This document shows, piece after piece, positions 1-11,761 of a stretch of 64,000 bases of DNA. Within the stretch, counting starts at the first letter, position 1. Every line of letters starts with the position of its first letter. Both the position numbers and the translations under genes were made by a program. The stretch covers positions 2,185,001 through 2,249,000 of the forward strand of contig NZ_AP024718.1 of NCBI RefSeq assembly GCF_030294985.1, given 5' to 3'. Source of the stretch: Methylomarinovum tepidoasis. GTDB taxonomy: Bacteria; Pseudomonadota; Gammaproteobacteria; Methylococcales; Methylothermaceae. The notes below the pieces were generated by a model, which saw only the letters and a program-made list of their open reading frames with translations, made no database searches and was not told the origin of the DNA.

Positions 1-169
1 TCACGGCGATGATTTCCGGCGGAAAGCCCTGCCAGGCGAACAGCCACAGCAGCACCGGCACCAGGATCACCCCACCACCGAGGCCGAACAGCCCCGCCAG
101 CAGCCCGGCCACGGCACCGGCGATCACATAAAGCGGCACATAGAGAACGAGCGCATCCACACGGCTCAC
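1..169 (-). CDS. TauE/SafE-family membrane permease, N-terminal part (gene runs off the left edge)
   Basis: Only the first 56 or so codons are present. They read as a very hydrophobic, Gly-rich segment containing AGLLAGLFGLGGGVILVPVL, the N-terminal signature of the TauE/SafE (DUF81) family of anion exporters, followed by a second hydrophobic stretch. The chosen start is a GTG whose last bases form the TGA stop of gspG (GTGA overlap), which suggests translational coupling; an in-frame GTG three codons later (position 160) is the alternative. The substrate cannot be told from this fragment; sulfite, sulfonates and other organic anions are known for the family. It would be the last visible gene of the his-tat-gspG operon. 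Confidence 0.75.
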   Translation of the reverse strand, partial: MSRVDALVLYVPLYVIAGAVAGLLAGLFGLGGGVILVPVLLWLFAWQGFPPEIIAV

Positions 170-585
170 CAGTTTCCGATGTCGGCGTTCTCCCCTTCCC
201 CGCCTTCGGCGTTGTCGGCGCCCAGGGAATAGAGATCGTAATCGACGCCGCCGCGGCGGGGGGGGATCTCGTAGTGGAAGGGATTGCCCCAGCCGTCGAC
301 CGGGATCTTGTTCTTGCGCAGATAAGGCCCGTTCCAATTGGGCAGCCCCTCCGGCTGTTTGATCAGCGCTTCCAGCCCCTCTTCCTGGGTGGGATAACGG
401 CCGTTGTCGAGGCGGAAGGCGTCGAGGGCGGTGGCCAGCATTTCGATCTGGGACTGGGTGGTCTTGATCTGCCCTTTCCCCAGGGCGTTCATGACCCGGG
501 GGGCGACGAACGCCGCCAGCATCCCCAGGATGGCCAGGACGATCAGCAATTCGATCAGGGTAAAGCCGGTGTGTTTCGTTTTCAT
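166..585 (-). CDS. gspG: Type II secretion major pseudopilin GspG
   Basis: 139 residues. The N-terminus is a class III prepilin signal: a short basic leader MKTKHTG, then FTLIELLIVLAILGMLAAFV, with Glu at +5 for PilD/GspO processing and methylation. The rest matches the GspG fold: TALDAFRLDNGRYPT, then GLEAL, GWGNPFHYEIP, and the calcium-loop region YDLYSLGADN near the C-terminus. A longer frame exists upstream, but this ATG fits the leader. It sits 17 bp after tatC and overlaps the downstream permease. No other gsp genes are in the window, so it is an orphan relative to its normal operon. Pairing with tat genes makes sense in principle, because the type II system exports Tat-folded proteins. 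Confidence 0.93.
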   Translation of the reverse strand: MKTKHTGFTLIELLIVLAILGMLAAFVAPRVMNALGKGQIKTTQSQIEMLATALDAFRLDNGRYPTQEEGLEALIKQPEGLPNWNGPYLRKNKIPVDGWGNPFHYEIPPRRGGVDYDLYSLGADNAEGGEGENADIGNW

Positions 586-602
586 GGTACGGTTTCTCGG
601 TT

Positions 603-1364
603 TCAGGTGGTTTGACGGGATTCGGCCGCCCGGGCGAAGGGGCGGGAGAAAAGCAAGCCCAGTTCGTACAGCAGCCACATGGGCAGGGCCAGCAGGGTCT
701 GGGAGATCACGTCCGGCGGGGTCAGCAGCATGCCGATGACGAAGGCGGCGACGATGACGTAGGGCCGCGCCCGCGCCAGCTTTTCCCGAGTGGTGAGGCC
801 GCTCCACACCAGGACGATGGTGACGATGGGCACCTGAAAGGCCACCCCGAAGGCGAAAAACAGGGTCAGGACGAAATCCAGATAACGGGCGATGTCGGTC
901 ATCACCGCCACCCCTTCCGGCGCCGTGGCGGTCATGAACTGGAACACCAGCGGCAACACCACGAAATAGGCAAACGCCGCCCCGGCGTAGAACAGCACGG
1001 TGCTGAAAAACAGCAGCGGCAGCAGCAGGCGCTTCTCGTGGCGGTACAGGCCGGGGGCGATGAAGGCCCAGACCTGATACAGCGTGAACGGCAGCGTGAG
1101 GAAGATCGCCACCACCAGCGCCAGCTTGAAGGGGGTCAGAAACGGTGAGGCCACGTCGATGGCGATCATGGTGCTGGATTCAGGCAGGTGCCTGAGCAGC
1201 GGGCCGGCCAGATAAGTGTAGATGCGGTCGGCGAAGGGCGCCAGCCCCGCAAACGCCAGCAGCACCACGGCAATGCTTTTGAGCAGCCGGCTGCGCAGTT
1301 CGATCAGGTGCTCGATGAAGGGCATCTCCCGGTCGCCGGAACCGGGCTCAGGCGGTGCGGTCAT
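603..1364 (-). CDS. tatC: Sec-independent protein translocase TatC
   Basis: 253 residues, the usual length. TatC is the polytopic inner-membrane receptor that binds twin-arginine signal peptides with TatB. The N-terminal cytosolic MPFIEHLIELRSRLLK signature is followed by six hydrophobic segments, with the conserved FTLYQVWAFIAPGLY stretch and PPDVISQ before the last pair. The start used overlaps the end of tatB by 17 bases; an internal ATG 13 codons later (MPFIEHL) would remove the overlap and also fits the family. It lies last in tatABC, inside the his operon. Confidence 0.96.
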   Translation of the reverse strand: MTAPPEPGSGDREMPFIEHLIELRSRLLKSIAVVLLAFAGLAPFADRIYTYLAGPLLRHLPESSTMIAIDVASPFLTPFKLALVVAIFLTLPFTLYQVWAFIAPGLYRHEKRLLLPLLFFSTVLFYAGAAFAYFVVLPLVFQFMTATAPEGVAVMTDIARYLDFVLTLFFAFGVAFQVPIVTIVLVWSGLTTREKLARARPYVIVAAFVIGMLLTPPDVISQTLLALPMWLLYELGLLFSRPFARAAESRQTT

Positions 1365-1644
1365 TCTCCCCCGCGGCTTTGGGAGGCTCCGGTGCCAACG
1401 GCCGGCGCAGTTCGTGTTCCAGGGATTTCAGTTCCTCCATGGGCACCTGGTTACGCAGCACGGCCTTGGTTTCCTCCAGGGCCAGCTCGCGCTCGACCTC
1501 GGCCCGCACCGTGGCGGCCACGTTGCGGGCCCGCCGCACCCAGTAGGCAGTGGTGCGGATCGCCCCCGGCAGGCGCTCGGGACCGAGCACCAGCAGGGCG
1601 ATGAGGCCGACCAGGGTCAGTTCCCAGAAGCCGATGTCGAACAT
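1348..1644 (-). CDS. tatB: Sec-independent protein translocase subunit TatB
   Basis: 98 residues. One N-terminal membrane helix (FDIGFWELTLVGLIALLVLG) with the TatB hinge VLGPERLP, then a long charged amphipathic helix (RRARNVAATVRAEVERELAL) and a Pro-rich tail. This distinguishes it from TatA, which has an FG hinge. With TatC it forms the twin-arginine signal receptor. It lies 6 bp after tatA and overlaps tatC. Confidence 0.94.
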   Translation of the reverse strand: MFDIGFWELTLVGLIALLVLGPERLPGAIRTTAYWVRRARNVAATVRAEVERELALEETKAVLRNQVPMEELKSLEHELRRPLAPEPPKAAGENDRTA

Positions 1645-1650
1645 GGCCGG

Positions 1651-1902
1651 TTACAGCTCTTCCCGTTCCGGTTTGGTGGGTCTGTCTTCTTGGACCGTGG
1701 CTTTCGCTTCGGGTTCGGTGCGCGCAGCGGCCAGTTTTTCCTTCGGGGCCGTCTCCTCCGCCGCCTCCTCGCCGTGCAGGGCCTGCTTGAAGCCACGGAT
1801 CGCTCCGCCCAGATCGGAACCCAGATTGCGCAGTTTGCGGGTGCCGAACAACAACAGCACGATCACCAGCACGATCAACAGTTGCCAGATACTGATTCCC
1901 AT
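1651..1902 (-). CDS. tatA: Sec-independent protein translocase pore subunit TatA
   Basis: 83 residues. Single N-terminal transmembrane helix ([19 protein letters not shown]), then the conserved FG hinge in [16 protein letters not shown], an amphipathic helix and an acidic/basic tail. TatA oligomers form the translocation path of the Tat system. It follows hisE by 8 bp and starts the tatABC part of the his operon. Confidence 0.95.
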   Translation of the reverse strand: MGISIWQLLIVLVIVLLLFGTRKLRNLGSDLGGAIRGFKQALHGEEAAEETAPKEKLAAARTEPEAKATVQEDRPTKPEREEL

Positions 1903-1910
1903 CGCTCACC

Positions 1911-2234
1911 TCATTGGTTTTGCCGTGCGGCCTTTTCCTCCAGGCCGGAAAGCCCGAAGCGCCGCGCCAGTTCCGCCAGCACATCCTCCGGACCCAGCCC
2001 CTGATGGGCCAGGAGCACCAGGGTATGGAACCACAGATCGGCGGTTTCATAAATCAATTGTTCCCGCTCACCGCCTTTGGCGGCGATGACCGTCTCGGTA
2101 GCCTCCTCGCCCACCTTTTTCAGAATCGCATCCAATCCCTTGGCATAGAGCGATGCGACGTAGGAACTTTGCGGATCGGCCTGCTTGCGGGCCTCCAGCA
2201 CCGCCGCCAGGCGTTGCAACACGTCATCGGCCAT
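1911..2234 (-). CDS. hisE: Phosphoribosyl-ATP pyrophosphatase HisE
   Basis: 107 residues. Catalyses step two of histidine synthesis, hydrolysing PR-ATP to PR-AMP and PPi. It belongs to the all-alpha NTP pyrophosphatase (MazG-like) family: the Mg-binding residues lie in [15 protein letters not shown] and [15 protein letters not shown]. It is a separate gene from hisI, unlike the fused hisIE of enterics. It overlaps hisI by 11 bases and precedes tatA by 8 bp. Confidence 0.95.
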   Translation of the reverse strand: MADDVLQRLAAVLEARKQADPQSSYVASLYAKGLDAILKKVGEEATETVIAAKGGEREQLIYETADLWFHTLVLLAHQGLGPEDVLAELARRFGLSGLEEKAARQNQ

Positions 2235-2606
2235 AGATGTCCTCCGGTGCCTTGATCACGGGCGCCGCCGTAACCCAGCCGCCGTCTTCCAGGCGGCGGT
2301 AGAAACAGCTGCGGCGTCCAGTATGGCAGGCGATGCCGCCCATCTGCTCGACTTTGAGCAGGATGGCGTCACCGTCGCAGTCGAGGCGGAGTTCACGCAC
2401 CTTCTGCACGTGGCCGGACGTCTCGCCCTTGCGCCACAGCCGGTTCCGGGAACGCGACCAGTACACCGCCACCCCTTCGGCCGCGGTGGCCGCCAACGCC
2501 TCGCGGTTCATCCACGCCAGCATCAGCACCTCCCCGCTGGCGGCGTCCTGGGCGATGGCCGGCACCAGGCCGTCGGCGTTCCATTTGACCTGATCGAGCC
2601 AGGCGT

Positions 2607-2610
<4 letters not shown>
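2224..2610 (-). CDS. hisI: Phosphoribosyl-AMP cyclohydrolase HisI
   Basis: 128 residues. Opens the adenine ring of PR-AMP in the third step of histidine synthesis. The zinc and catalytic motif is intact: [17 protein letters not shown] followed by [14 protein letters not shown]. The start is a GTG that overlaps the TGA of hisF (GTGA); the encoded N-terminus [19 protein letters not shown] fits the family, and no better ATG lies nearby. Confidence 0.95.
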
Positions 2611-3364
<754 letters not shown>

Positions 3365-3365
<1 letters not shown>

Positions 3366-4096
3366 CAATACTGCTCCGCCAGCCTGGCCGCTGCGGCGAA
3401 GTCCAGGGTGCCCTCGTAGATGGCCCGGCCGGTGATGGCCCCCATGACGCCCCTGTCGGCCACTTCCCCCAGGGCGCGGATGTCGTCGAGGCTGCGGATG
3501 CCGCCGGAGGCGATCACCGGAATGTGAATGGCCTCGGCCAGTCTGGCGGTCGCTTCTACGTTGACCCCTTCGAGCATGCCGTCGCGGCTGATGTCGGTGT
3601 AGATGATCGCCTCCACCCCCTCGCTCTCGAACTGCTGGGCCAGCTCGATGACGTTGTGGCGCGACAACTTGGACCAGCCGTCGATGGCGGCCTTGTCGCC
3701 CTTGGCGTCGAGGCCGACGATGATGTGGCCGGGAAACTCCATCGCCGCATCCTCGACGAAGTGAGGCTCGGTCACTGCCTTGGTGCCGATGATGACGTAG
3801 CGGACCCCGGCATCCAGATAGACCTGGATGGTGTCCTCGTCCCGGATGCCGCCGCCCACCTGAACGTCGATATCGGGAAAGGCCTCGACGATGGCCCGGA
3901 TCACGTCGGCGTTCTTCGGCCGGCCGGCGAACGCCCCGTCCAGGTCCACCAGATGCAGGCGCTTGGCGCCTTGGTCCACCCAGCGGCTCGCCATCGCCAC
4001 CGGATCGTCGGAAAACACGGTGTCGTCCTCCATCCGGCCCTGGCGCAGGCGGACGCATTTACCCTCTTTCAGATCGATTGCGGGGATCAGCAACAT
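3365..4096 (-). CDS. hisA: ProFAR isomerase HisA
   Basis: 243 residues, (beta/alpha)8 barrel homologous to HisF. Performs the Amadori rearrangement of ProFAR to PRFAR. Catalytic Asp in [16 protein letters not shown] (residue 8) and the second Asp in [12 protein letters not shown]; phosphate-binding loops QVGGGIRD and IASGGIRS are present. It lies between hisH and hisF, as in classic his operons. Confidence 0.97.
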
Positions 4097-4109
4097 GGTT
4101 CATCCACTC

Positions 4110-4748
4110 TCAGGGTGTCCAACGAAGAAAATTCTGCAGTAGTCTGAGACCTGCCCACTGACTCTTTTCCGGATGGAACTGGACCGCGAACAGGTTGTCC
4201 CGCGCCAGGGCGCAGGCGAAGGGATCGGGATAACGGCAAACCGCGGCGACGTCTTCGTCGCGCGCCGGCTTGGCATAATAGCTGTGCACGAAATAGAAAC
4301 GGGTGCCCGCCTCGATGCCCTCCCACAACGGATGGGACCGCGTCGGCCACACCTGGTTCCAGCCCATGTGGGGAATCTTCAGCGGCAAGCCGCGTTCGTC
4401 GCGCAGGTCGGCGAGGAAACGCATCACCCGTCCCGGCAGCAGGCCGAGACAGCGCACCCGGCCGCCTTCCTCGCTTTTTTCCAGCAGGGCCTGCAACCCC
4501 AGACAAATCCCCAGTAAAGGCCGGTCGGCCGCCACCCGGCGGATGACCTCGTCCAGCCCCAGGCGCTGCAGGGCCGCCATGCAGTCGGCGATGGCGCCGA
4601 CGCCGGGGAACACCACCCGCTCGGCGGCCAGAATCACCTCGGGTTCGGCGCTGACCACCACCTCGACGTCCTCCCCCGCGTGCTGCAGGGCCTTGGCGAT
4701 GGAGTGGAGATTGCCCATGCCGTAGTCGATGACCGCCACCTGTCTCAT
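4110..4748 (-). CDS. hisH: Imidazole glycerol phosphate synthase glutaminase subunit HisH
   Basis: 212 residues, class I glutamine amidotransferase that feeds ammonia to HisF. The triad is intact: Cys82 in [12 protein letters not shown], and His192/Glu194 in [11 protein letters not shown]. The N-terminal [11 protein letters not shown] is typical. The start overlaps the hisB stop by four bases (ATGA). Confidence 0.97.
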   Translation of the reverse strand: MRQVAVIDYGMGNLHSIAKALQHAGEDVEVVVSAEPEVILAAERVVFPGVGAIADCMAALQRLGLDEVIRRVAADRPLLGICLGLQALLEKSEEGGRVRCLGLLPGRVMRFLADLRDERGLPLKIPHMGWNQVWPTRSHPLWEGIEAGTRFYFVHSYYAKPARDEDVAAVCRYPDPFACALARDNLFAVQFHPEKSQWAGLRLLQNFLRWTP

Positions 4749-5344
4749 ACCAGCGTCCCCTTGGTGGAAGGCACTTCAAAAGCGCGACGTTCATCGACGC
4801 TCAACGCCATGCGCAACGCCCGGCCGAAGGCCTTGAACACGGTCTCGGCGATGTGGTGGGCATTGCGGCCGCGCAGGTTGTCGATATGCAGCGTCACCTG
4901 GGCATGGTTGACGAACCCTTGGAAAAATTCCCGCAGCAGATCGACGTCGAACTGGCCGATCATGGCGCGGGGAAAGTCCACTTCGTAGACCAGACCGGGA
5001 CGGCCGGAGAAATCCACCACCACCCGCGACAGCGCCTCGTCCAGCGGCACGTAGGCATGGCCGTAGCGGCAGATGCCTTTCTTGTCCCCAACCGCCTCGG
5101 CGAAGGCCATCCCCAAGCTGATACCGATGTCCTCCACGGTGTGATGGGCGTCGATGTGGAGATCGCCCTCGGCTTCCACTTCCAGGTCGATGACGCCGTG
5201 GCGGGCCACCTGGTCGAGCATGTGGTCGAGGAAGGGAACGCCGGTTTCGAACCTGCCCTGGCCGCTGCCGTCGAGATCGACATGGACGCGGACCCGGGTT
5301 TCCAGCGTGCTGCGCTGCACCGCAGCCTGACGGGAGGGTTTCAT
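4745..5344 (-). CDS. hisB: Imidazoleglycerol-phosphate dehydratase HisB
   Basis: 199 residues, so the monofunctional enzyme without the histidinol phosphatase domain found in enterics. Dehydrates IGP to imidazole acetol phosphate. Metal-binding His clusters are visible: [27 protein letters not shown] and [19 protein letters not shown]. It is the first gene of the hisBHAFIE-tatABC operon and has a good promoter about 35 bp upstream. Confidence 0.97.
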   Translation of the reverse strand: MKPSRQAAVQRSTLETRVRVHVDLDGSGQGRFETGVPFLDHMLDQVARHGVIDLEVEAEGDLHIDAHHTVEDIGISLGMAFAEAVGDKKGICRYGHAYVPLDEALSRVVVDFSGRPGLVYEVDFPRAMIGQFDVDLLREFFQGFVNHAQVTLHIDNLRGRNAHHIAETVFKAFGRALRMALSVDERRAFEVPSTKGTLV

Positions 5345-5376
5345 GAACCTATCAGCTCCATATTGACAGGGGGCTT

Positions 5377-5405
5377 ATCATACCCTGCCCATCGGCCGGG
5401 GCCAA
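5377..5405 (-). promoter_or_regulatory. Sigma-70-type promoter of the his-tat operon
   Basis: On the minus strand TTGGCC (5405-5400) and TATGAT (5382-5377) are separated by exactly 17 bases, upstream of hisB and inside the 90-bp gap after typA. The -10 matches the consensus at five of six positions. No start sites were measured; this is a sequence match only. Confidence 0.6.
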
Positions 5406-5433
5406 TTCACTCCCGGCCGTGTCGGGACGCTTT

Positions 5434-7251
<1,818 letters not shown>

Positions 7252-7272
7252 ACGGTCTCCCAATGTATTGGA

Positions 7273-7671
7273 TCAGTTTTGCTCCCACGGCAGGCCGTGG
7301 AAACGCCAGCCGCCGAGGGTACTGCGGTGTTTGTTGTCGTCCAGCGGCCCCTCGAAACCCTCGTCGATGTTGACCAGGGTCCGGTAGCCTTCGGCGGCCA
7401 TCAGTCTGGCCGCTTCCAGGGAACGGTGACCGCTGCGGCACAGGAACAGGATGGGGGTGGACGGATCGGGGACGATCTCTTTGACCGACTGCACGAAATG
7501 GGGATTGGGCTGCATCGGCAGGCCGTCCTTCAGGGGTACCAGCACCGCGCCGACCGGGCGGCCGACGAACAGATGCTCGCAGGTGGTGCGCACGTCGATC
7601 AGCACCGCGTCGGGGTGCTCCTGCATGAACTGCCAGGCGGCAGGGGGCTTGAGATTCAGAATCTCGCTCAT
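7273..7671 (-). CDS. Rhodanese-domain sulfurtransferase-like protein
   Basis: 132 residues, one rhodanese domain. [27 protein letters not shown] is the typical first half, and the active-site loop FLCRSGHRS contains the catalytic Cys. The C-terminal [24 protein letters not shown] resembles the tail of small rhodaneses in proteobacteria. The start ATG is preceded by GAAGGAGAAAGC, a good ribosome-binding site; longer in-frame sequence upstream overlaps ntrX and is rejected. The substrate is unknown; thiosulfate or persulfide transfer is the family role. Confidence 0.9.
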   Translation of the reverse strand: MSEILNLKPPAAWQFMQEHPDAVLIDVRTTCEHLFVGRPVGAVLVPLKDGLPMQPNPHFVQSVKEIVPDPSTPILFLCRSGHRSLEAARLMAAEGYRTLVNIDEGFEGPLDDNKHRSTLGGWRFHGLPWEQN

Positions 7672-7693
7672 GATGCTTTCTCCTTCGGAATAT

Positions 7694-9052
7694 TCATCCG
7701 CGTTTGTCCTTGAACTTGATTCCCAGGGAATGGAGCTTGCGGTACAGGTGGGTGCGCTCCATGCCAATGGCCTGGGACAGGCGTGCCACGCTGCCGCCGT
7801 GCTTTTCCAGATGATACTCGAGATAGGCTTTCTCGAAGCGTTCGCGCGCCTCTTTCAACGGCAAGTCGTAGAATTCCGGCGCGTCGCTGGCCTCCCGGGT
7901 GACGATCTCGCCCAGGGCGGTCTTGACCTCGTCCAGCTCCACCTCCTCGCCGCTGCCGAGGATCAGCAGGCGGTGGACCAGGTTCTTGAGCTCGCGCACG
8001 TTGCCGGGCCAGGCGTAGTTGCGCAGGAAGTTCTGCACCGCCACCGGAAAACGGCGGAAGGCCAGTTTCTCCCGAGTGACGAAACGGTCAACGTAAAAGT
8101 TGAGCAATTCCGGCACGTCCTCGCTGTGCTGACGCAGGGGCGGGAGAGTCAGCACCACCTCGTTGAGCAGGTAATACAGATCCTTGCGGAAGCGGCCGGC
8201 CTTGACCTCGTCTTCCAGATTGCGCCGGGTCGAGGCCACCACCCGCACGTCCACCTGAACCTGCTCGCTGCCACCGACCCTAAGGAAGGTCTTGGATTCC
8301 AGGGCGCTGACCAGACGCAATTGGGTTTCCGGGTCCATGTCCCCCACCTCGTCGAGGAACAGAATGCCGCCGTGGGCCTGTTCCAGCAGCCCCCGGTGGA
8401 CGGCGCCGCCCTCCTCCTTGCCGAAGAACTCCACCGCGGAAAACTCCGGCGCGATGGTGCCGACGCCGACCGCCACGAACGGTCCTTCGCGGCGCAGGCT
8501 GTGGTGGTGCAGATAGCGGGCGAAGGTCTCCTTTCCGGTGCCCGGCTCCCCCACCAGCAGCACCCGGGTGTCGTACTGGGCCAGGCGCTTGACCTGATCG
8601 CGCAGCTGGGTCATCACCGCGCTTTTCCCCACCGGCTCGACGTATTCGGTTTCCGCCGGGGAAGCCGGCTGGCGACGGCTGCGGGCCGATTCCAGCGCCC
8701 GTTCCACGGTGGCCAGGATCTTGCCCATCGACAGGGGCTTCTCCAGATAGTCGAAGGCCCCCAGGCGGGTGGCCTCCACCGCCGTCTCCACCGTGCCGTG
8801 TCCCGACATCATCACCACCGGGCCGGGGTTGTCATCCGCCTCCATCCATTCCTTGAGGAGGGTGACACCGTCCACGTCCGGCATCCAGATGTCGAGCAGC
8901 ACCAGGTCCGGGCGCACCTCGCGCCATTGCCTGCGGGCCTCGGCACCGTTGGCGGCGGTCACCACCTGGTAGCCCTCGTCTTCCAGGATGTCCTGCAGCA
9001 GTTGGCAGATGTCCGGTTCGTCGTCGACGACGAGAATGGTCGTGTCATGCAT
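7694..9052 (-). CDS. ntrX: NtrX-type response regulator lacking the GAFTGA loop
   Basis: 452 residues: receiver domain (about 1-120, phospho-acceptor Asp54 in LVLLDIWMPDVDG, KPLSMGK at the end), AAA+ domain (about 140-375) and Fis-type helix-turn-helix (about 415-447, GSVARLSQAIGMERTHLYRK). Walker A is GEPGTGK (168-174) and Walker B GGILFLDE. The sigma-54 contact loop GAFTGA is missing: at 207-221 the protein reads AVEFFGKEEGGAVHRG, where family members have FGHEKGAFTGA followed by several more residues. It is therefore probably not a normal sigma-54 activator. It overlaps ntrY by 8 bases; the pair is the usual NtrYX arrangement for nitrogen or redox signalling. Confidence 0.9.
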   Translation of the reverse strand: MHDTTILVVDDEPDICQLLQDILEDEGYQVVTAANGAEARRQWREVRPDLVLLDIWMPDVDGVTLLKEWMEADDNPGPVVMMSGHGTVETAVEATRLGAFDYLEKPLSMGKILATVERALESARSRRQPASPAETEYVEPVGKSAVMTQLRDQVKRLAQYDTRVLLVGEPGTGKETFARYLHHHSLRREGPFVAVGVGTIAPEFSAVEFFGKEEGGAVHRGLLEQAHGGILFLDEVGDMDPETQLRLVSALESKTFLRVGGSEQVQVDVRVVASTRRNLEDEVKAGRFRKDLYYLLNEVVLTLPPLRQHSEDVPELLNFYVDRFVTREKLAFRRFPVAVQNFLRNYAWPGNVRELKNLVHRLLILGSGEEVELDEVKTALGEIVTREASDAPEFYDLPLKEARERFEKAYLEYHLEKHGGSVARLSQAIGMERTHLYRKLHSLGIKFKDKRG

Positions 9053-11219
9053 GGCTGTGTTCCTGGTTCGCCGTAGCGATCGGCAGTCTTATGATGAATC
9101 TGGCCCCCTCGCGCCAGGCCGGATCGAGCTGGATCGAGCCGCCGTGTTCCTCGATGATCTTGCGCACGATCGCCAGCCCCAGCCCCGTTCCCTTGGACTT
9201 GGTGGTCACGTAGGGATCGAAGATCTGCCGGGCGCGCTGCGGCTCGATGCCCGGGCCGTCGTCGCACACCCACCATTCCAGCCAGGGCTGTCCCTGGGAT
9301 TCGGTCATGCGGGCCCCGATCTCCACATGGACCGGCGGCTGGCCGGCTTCCAGGGCGTTCTTGATCAAATTGTGGAGCACCTGGCGCAAACGCAACGGGT
9401 CGGCCTGCAATACCGGCAGCTCCGGCGGCAGATCCACGTCGATTTCGACGCCGGCGGTCGGGGGATACAGGGTCACCACCTCGTCTATCAGTATACCCAG
9501 ATCCACCGGTTGGCGTTTGAGCTTCGGCAGCCGGGCATATTCGGAGAAGGCGTTGACCATATCCTTGAGCGCCTCCACCTGTTGGACGATGGTGCGGGTC
9601 GAACGTTCGAGCACCTGCCCGCCACGTTCGTCCACCTGGGGACCGAGCTTGTGCTGCAGGCGTTCGGCGGCCAGCTGGATCGGCGTCAGGGGGTTTTTGA
9701 TCTCGTGGGCCAACCGCCGGGCCATCTCGCTCCAGGCGGCGTGTTTCTGCGCCTGCACCAGAGTGGTGATGTCGTCGAACACCAGCACCGCCCCCAGGCG
9801 ACGGCCGTCGGCGCCGAGCAGGCAGCTACCGCGGCACAGCAACACCTTCTGCCCGTGCCCGGCATCGAGATGGATCTCCTCCTGCCAGACCCCGTCCCGC
9901 TCCAGCAGGTGATCGCGGATGCGCCTGACCAGATCCTTCAGCGCCGGATTGGCTTCCCCCAGGGCCCGAAGGGGCTGACCGCGGACGGCCTGAAAGTCGA
10001 TGCCGAGGATGGCTTGTGCCGCCTGGTTGGCGGTGTTGAGGCGGGTCTGCTCGTTGAGGGTCAGCACTCCGGAGGACAGATGCCCCAGCACCGTCTCCAG
10101 ATAGGCGCGCTGGTCCTCGACTTCACGGCGCGAGCGCTCCGCCTCGTCGCGGGCGCGGGCCAGGTGGGCGGTCATGGTGTTGAAGGAGCTGACCAGAAAG
10201 CCCATGTCGTCCTTCTGCAGGATCGGCAAACGTTTGTCCAGGTTGCCTTGGGCCACCGCCCGGGTCCCCTGGACCAGCATCTTCACTGGCGCGACGATGC
10301 GGCGGATGCTCAGGAAAGCCGCCCAGATCGCCGCCAGCATGCTCAGCGACAGGATCAAAGCCAGGGTCAGGGAAAAGCTGAACTTGAGCGACTGGCGCAG
10401 ATAGACCATCTGCTGATAGTGGGCATAGGCCTGCTCCACGGTGTGCGCCAGCCGGTTGAGGCGCGCCGGCAACGGGTAGAGGGCCTGGAGGAAATAGGGC
10501 GCGTCCAGCTCGACCGGCACCAGCACCCGGATCTGCAGCAGCGAGGTGGCGTTGCGGTCCACCACCGGCCCCGGCGCCGGGTCCAGCCCCACATAGCCGG
10601 AACGGCGCGCCAGCGTCAGCAGGGAGATGTCCGGCAGGCTCGGCAGGATCAGATCGGCGCTACCGCTGCTGACGGCGACGATGCGCCCCTGGCGGGTCAA
10701 CAGGGTCAGTTCCGCCGCATCGCTGCGGGACCGCAGGCGATCCAGTTCGATGACCCGCACGTCCTCCGGCACCTGCGCCAACGCCTCGCCCAGGTGCTGG
10801 GTGCGTTCGAGCAGGGTGCGCATGCGCTGTTTCAGGGCCGCCTTGCTCAGTTCGAGGGAACTGTCCATGGCGCGGTCGATCTCCACGTCGAACCAGCTGT
10901 CGATACTGCGGTGGAGGAACTGGAACGAGTAGTAGAACACGATGGTGGCCGGGGTCAGGGCCAGGAACACGAACAGCAACACCATCCTGAGCGCCAGCCG
11001 CGAACCAGCCGCCCGCTTGCGGAACTGGCGCACCAGCCACCAGAGGTTGGCCGCCACCAGCCCCAGCAGCAATAGACTGCCGACGACGTTGATGAGCAGC
11101 AGCCACGAATACCAGCGGTTGAGTTCGGAAGCCGCCTGGGTGGCCGAGCTCATCAAATGCAGGGGCACCAGGATGATGGCGAACAACACCAGCACCCCGA
11201 GGCTTAAGGGAATCCTCAT
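9045..11219 (-). CDS. ntrY: NtrY-type membrane sensor histidine kinase
   Basis: 724 residues. N-terminal membrane helices (about 5-25, 45-65, 75-98), an extracytoplasmic region, another helix near 285-307, a HAMP domain (VAPVKMLVQGTRAVAQGNLDKRLP), a PAS domain (about 375-480) and a HisKA/HATPase core. The H-box is RRLAHEIKNPLTPIQLAAER; N box NLIKNALEAG; G boxes CDDGPGIEP and KSKGTGLGLAIVRKI. The start at 11219 is chosen because it forms an ATGA overlap with DUF4390; an earlier in-frame start gives five more residues. Partner of NtrX directly downstream. Confidence 0.93.
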   Translation of the reverse strand: MRIPLSLGVLVLFAIILVPLHLMSSATQAASELNRWYSWLLLINVVGSLLLLGLVAANLWWLVRQFRKRAAGSRLALRMVLLFVFLALTPATIVFYYSFQFLHRSIDSWFDVEIDRAMDSSLELSKAALKQRMRTLLERTQHLGEALAQVPEDVRVIELDRLRSRSDAAELTLLTRQGRIVAVSSGSADLILPSLPDISLLTLARRSGYVGLDPAPGPVVDRNATSLLQIRVLVPVELDAPYFLQALYPLPARLNRLAHTVEQAYAHYQQMVYLRQSLKFSFSLTLALILSLSMLAAIWAAFLSIRRIVAPVKMLVQGTRAVAQGNLDKRLPILQKDDMGFLVSSFNTMTAHLARARDEAERSRREVEDQRAYLETVLGHLSSGVLTLNEQTRLNTANQAAQAILGIDFQAVRGQPLRALGEANPALKDLVRRIRDHLLERDGVWQEEIHLDAGHGQKVLLCRGSCLLGADGRRLGAVLVFDDITTLVQAQKHAAWSEMARRLAHEIKNPLTPIQLAAERLQHKLGPQVDERGGQVLERSTRTIVQQVEALKDMVNAFSEYARLPKLKRQPVDLGILIDEVVTLYPPTAGVEIDVDLPPELPVLQADPLRLRQVLHNLIKNALEAGQPPVHVEIGARMTESQGQPWLEWWVCDDGPGIEPQRARQIFDPYVTTKSKGTGLGLAIVRKIIEEHGGSIQLDPAWREGARFIIRLPIATANQEHSHA

Positions 11220-11761
11220 CCGTCGAGCGGCCATCGGTAACGCTTGGAACGCAGGAACCAGTCGGGAGAGAAATAGGCCTGGGGACGCAGCGCCCAGGGA
11301 AGCCGTTCGATGTTCAGCCGCACCCGCACGGTGGCGTAACCGCGGCGGGGAAACCGGGGCTGCGGTGGCGGCAGCGCGATGGCCTCCAGCCGCCCCAGCG
11401 CCGCCAGGGCGGCATCGAGGCGGGGAAAACTGCGCTGGAACCGGTGGGTTTCATCCACCACCCGGTAAACCTGAGCCAGCGGATAATATTGCAGCCGGAA
11501 GTCCAGCGCCCGGCACCACAGGGTTTCGTCCCAGAGGCCGCGGCGGGGCCTGTGGATGCAGGCATCGACGGTCAGCACCAGGGGAACCCCGTGACGCAAG
11601 GCGTCGATCAGGGCGGGGCTGAAGCGGTAGTCGATGACGGCGCTCAACAGCGTCAGCTCCCCTTCACGCGCCAGACTGGCCTGGCGAATGCGGAAACCGT
11701 AGTCCCCGGCCGACGTCACCGACAGCGTCCACAGCCCCAGGAGCAGTCCGATCAGGCGCAT
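11216..11761 (-). CDS. DUF4390 exported protein
   Basis: 181 residues, with an N-terminal signal peptide ([22 protein letters not shown]) and a periplasmic beta-rich body. Conserved-looking blocks are FSPALIDALRHGVPLVLTVDACI, YRVVDETHRFQRSF and the end ALRPQAYFSPDWFLRSKRYRWPL, which I recognise as the DUF4390 family that sits between rsmB and ntrY in many beta- and gammaproteobacteria. Function unknown; its constant place next to ntrY suggests a link to the sensor's periplasmic side, which is inference. It overlaps rsmB by 10 bases and ntrY by four. Confidence 0.87.
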   Translation of the reverse strand: MRLIGLLLGLWTLSVTSAGDYGFRIRQASLAREGELTLLSAVIDYRFSPALIDALRHGVPLVLTVDACIHRPRRGLWDETLWCRALDFRLQYYPLAQVYRVVDETHRFQRSFPRLDAALAALGRLEAIALPPPQPRFPRRGYATVRVRLNIERLPWALRPQAYFSPDWFLRSKRYRWPLDG

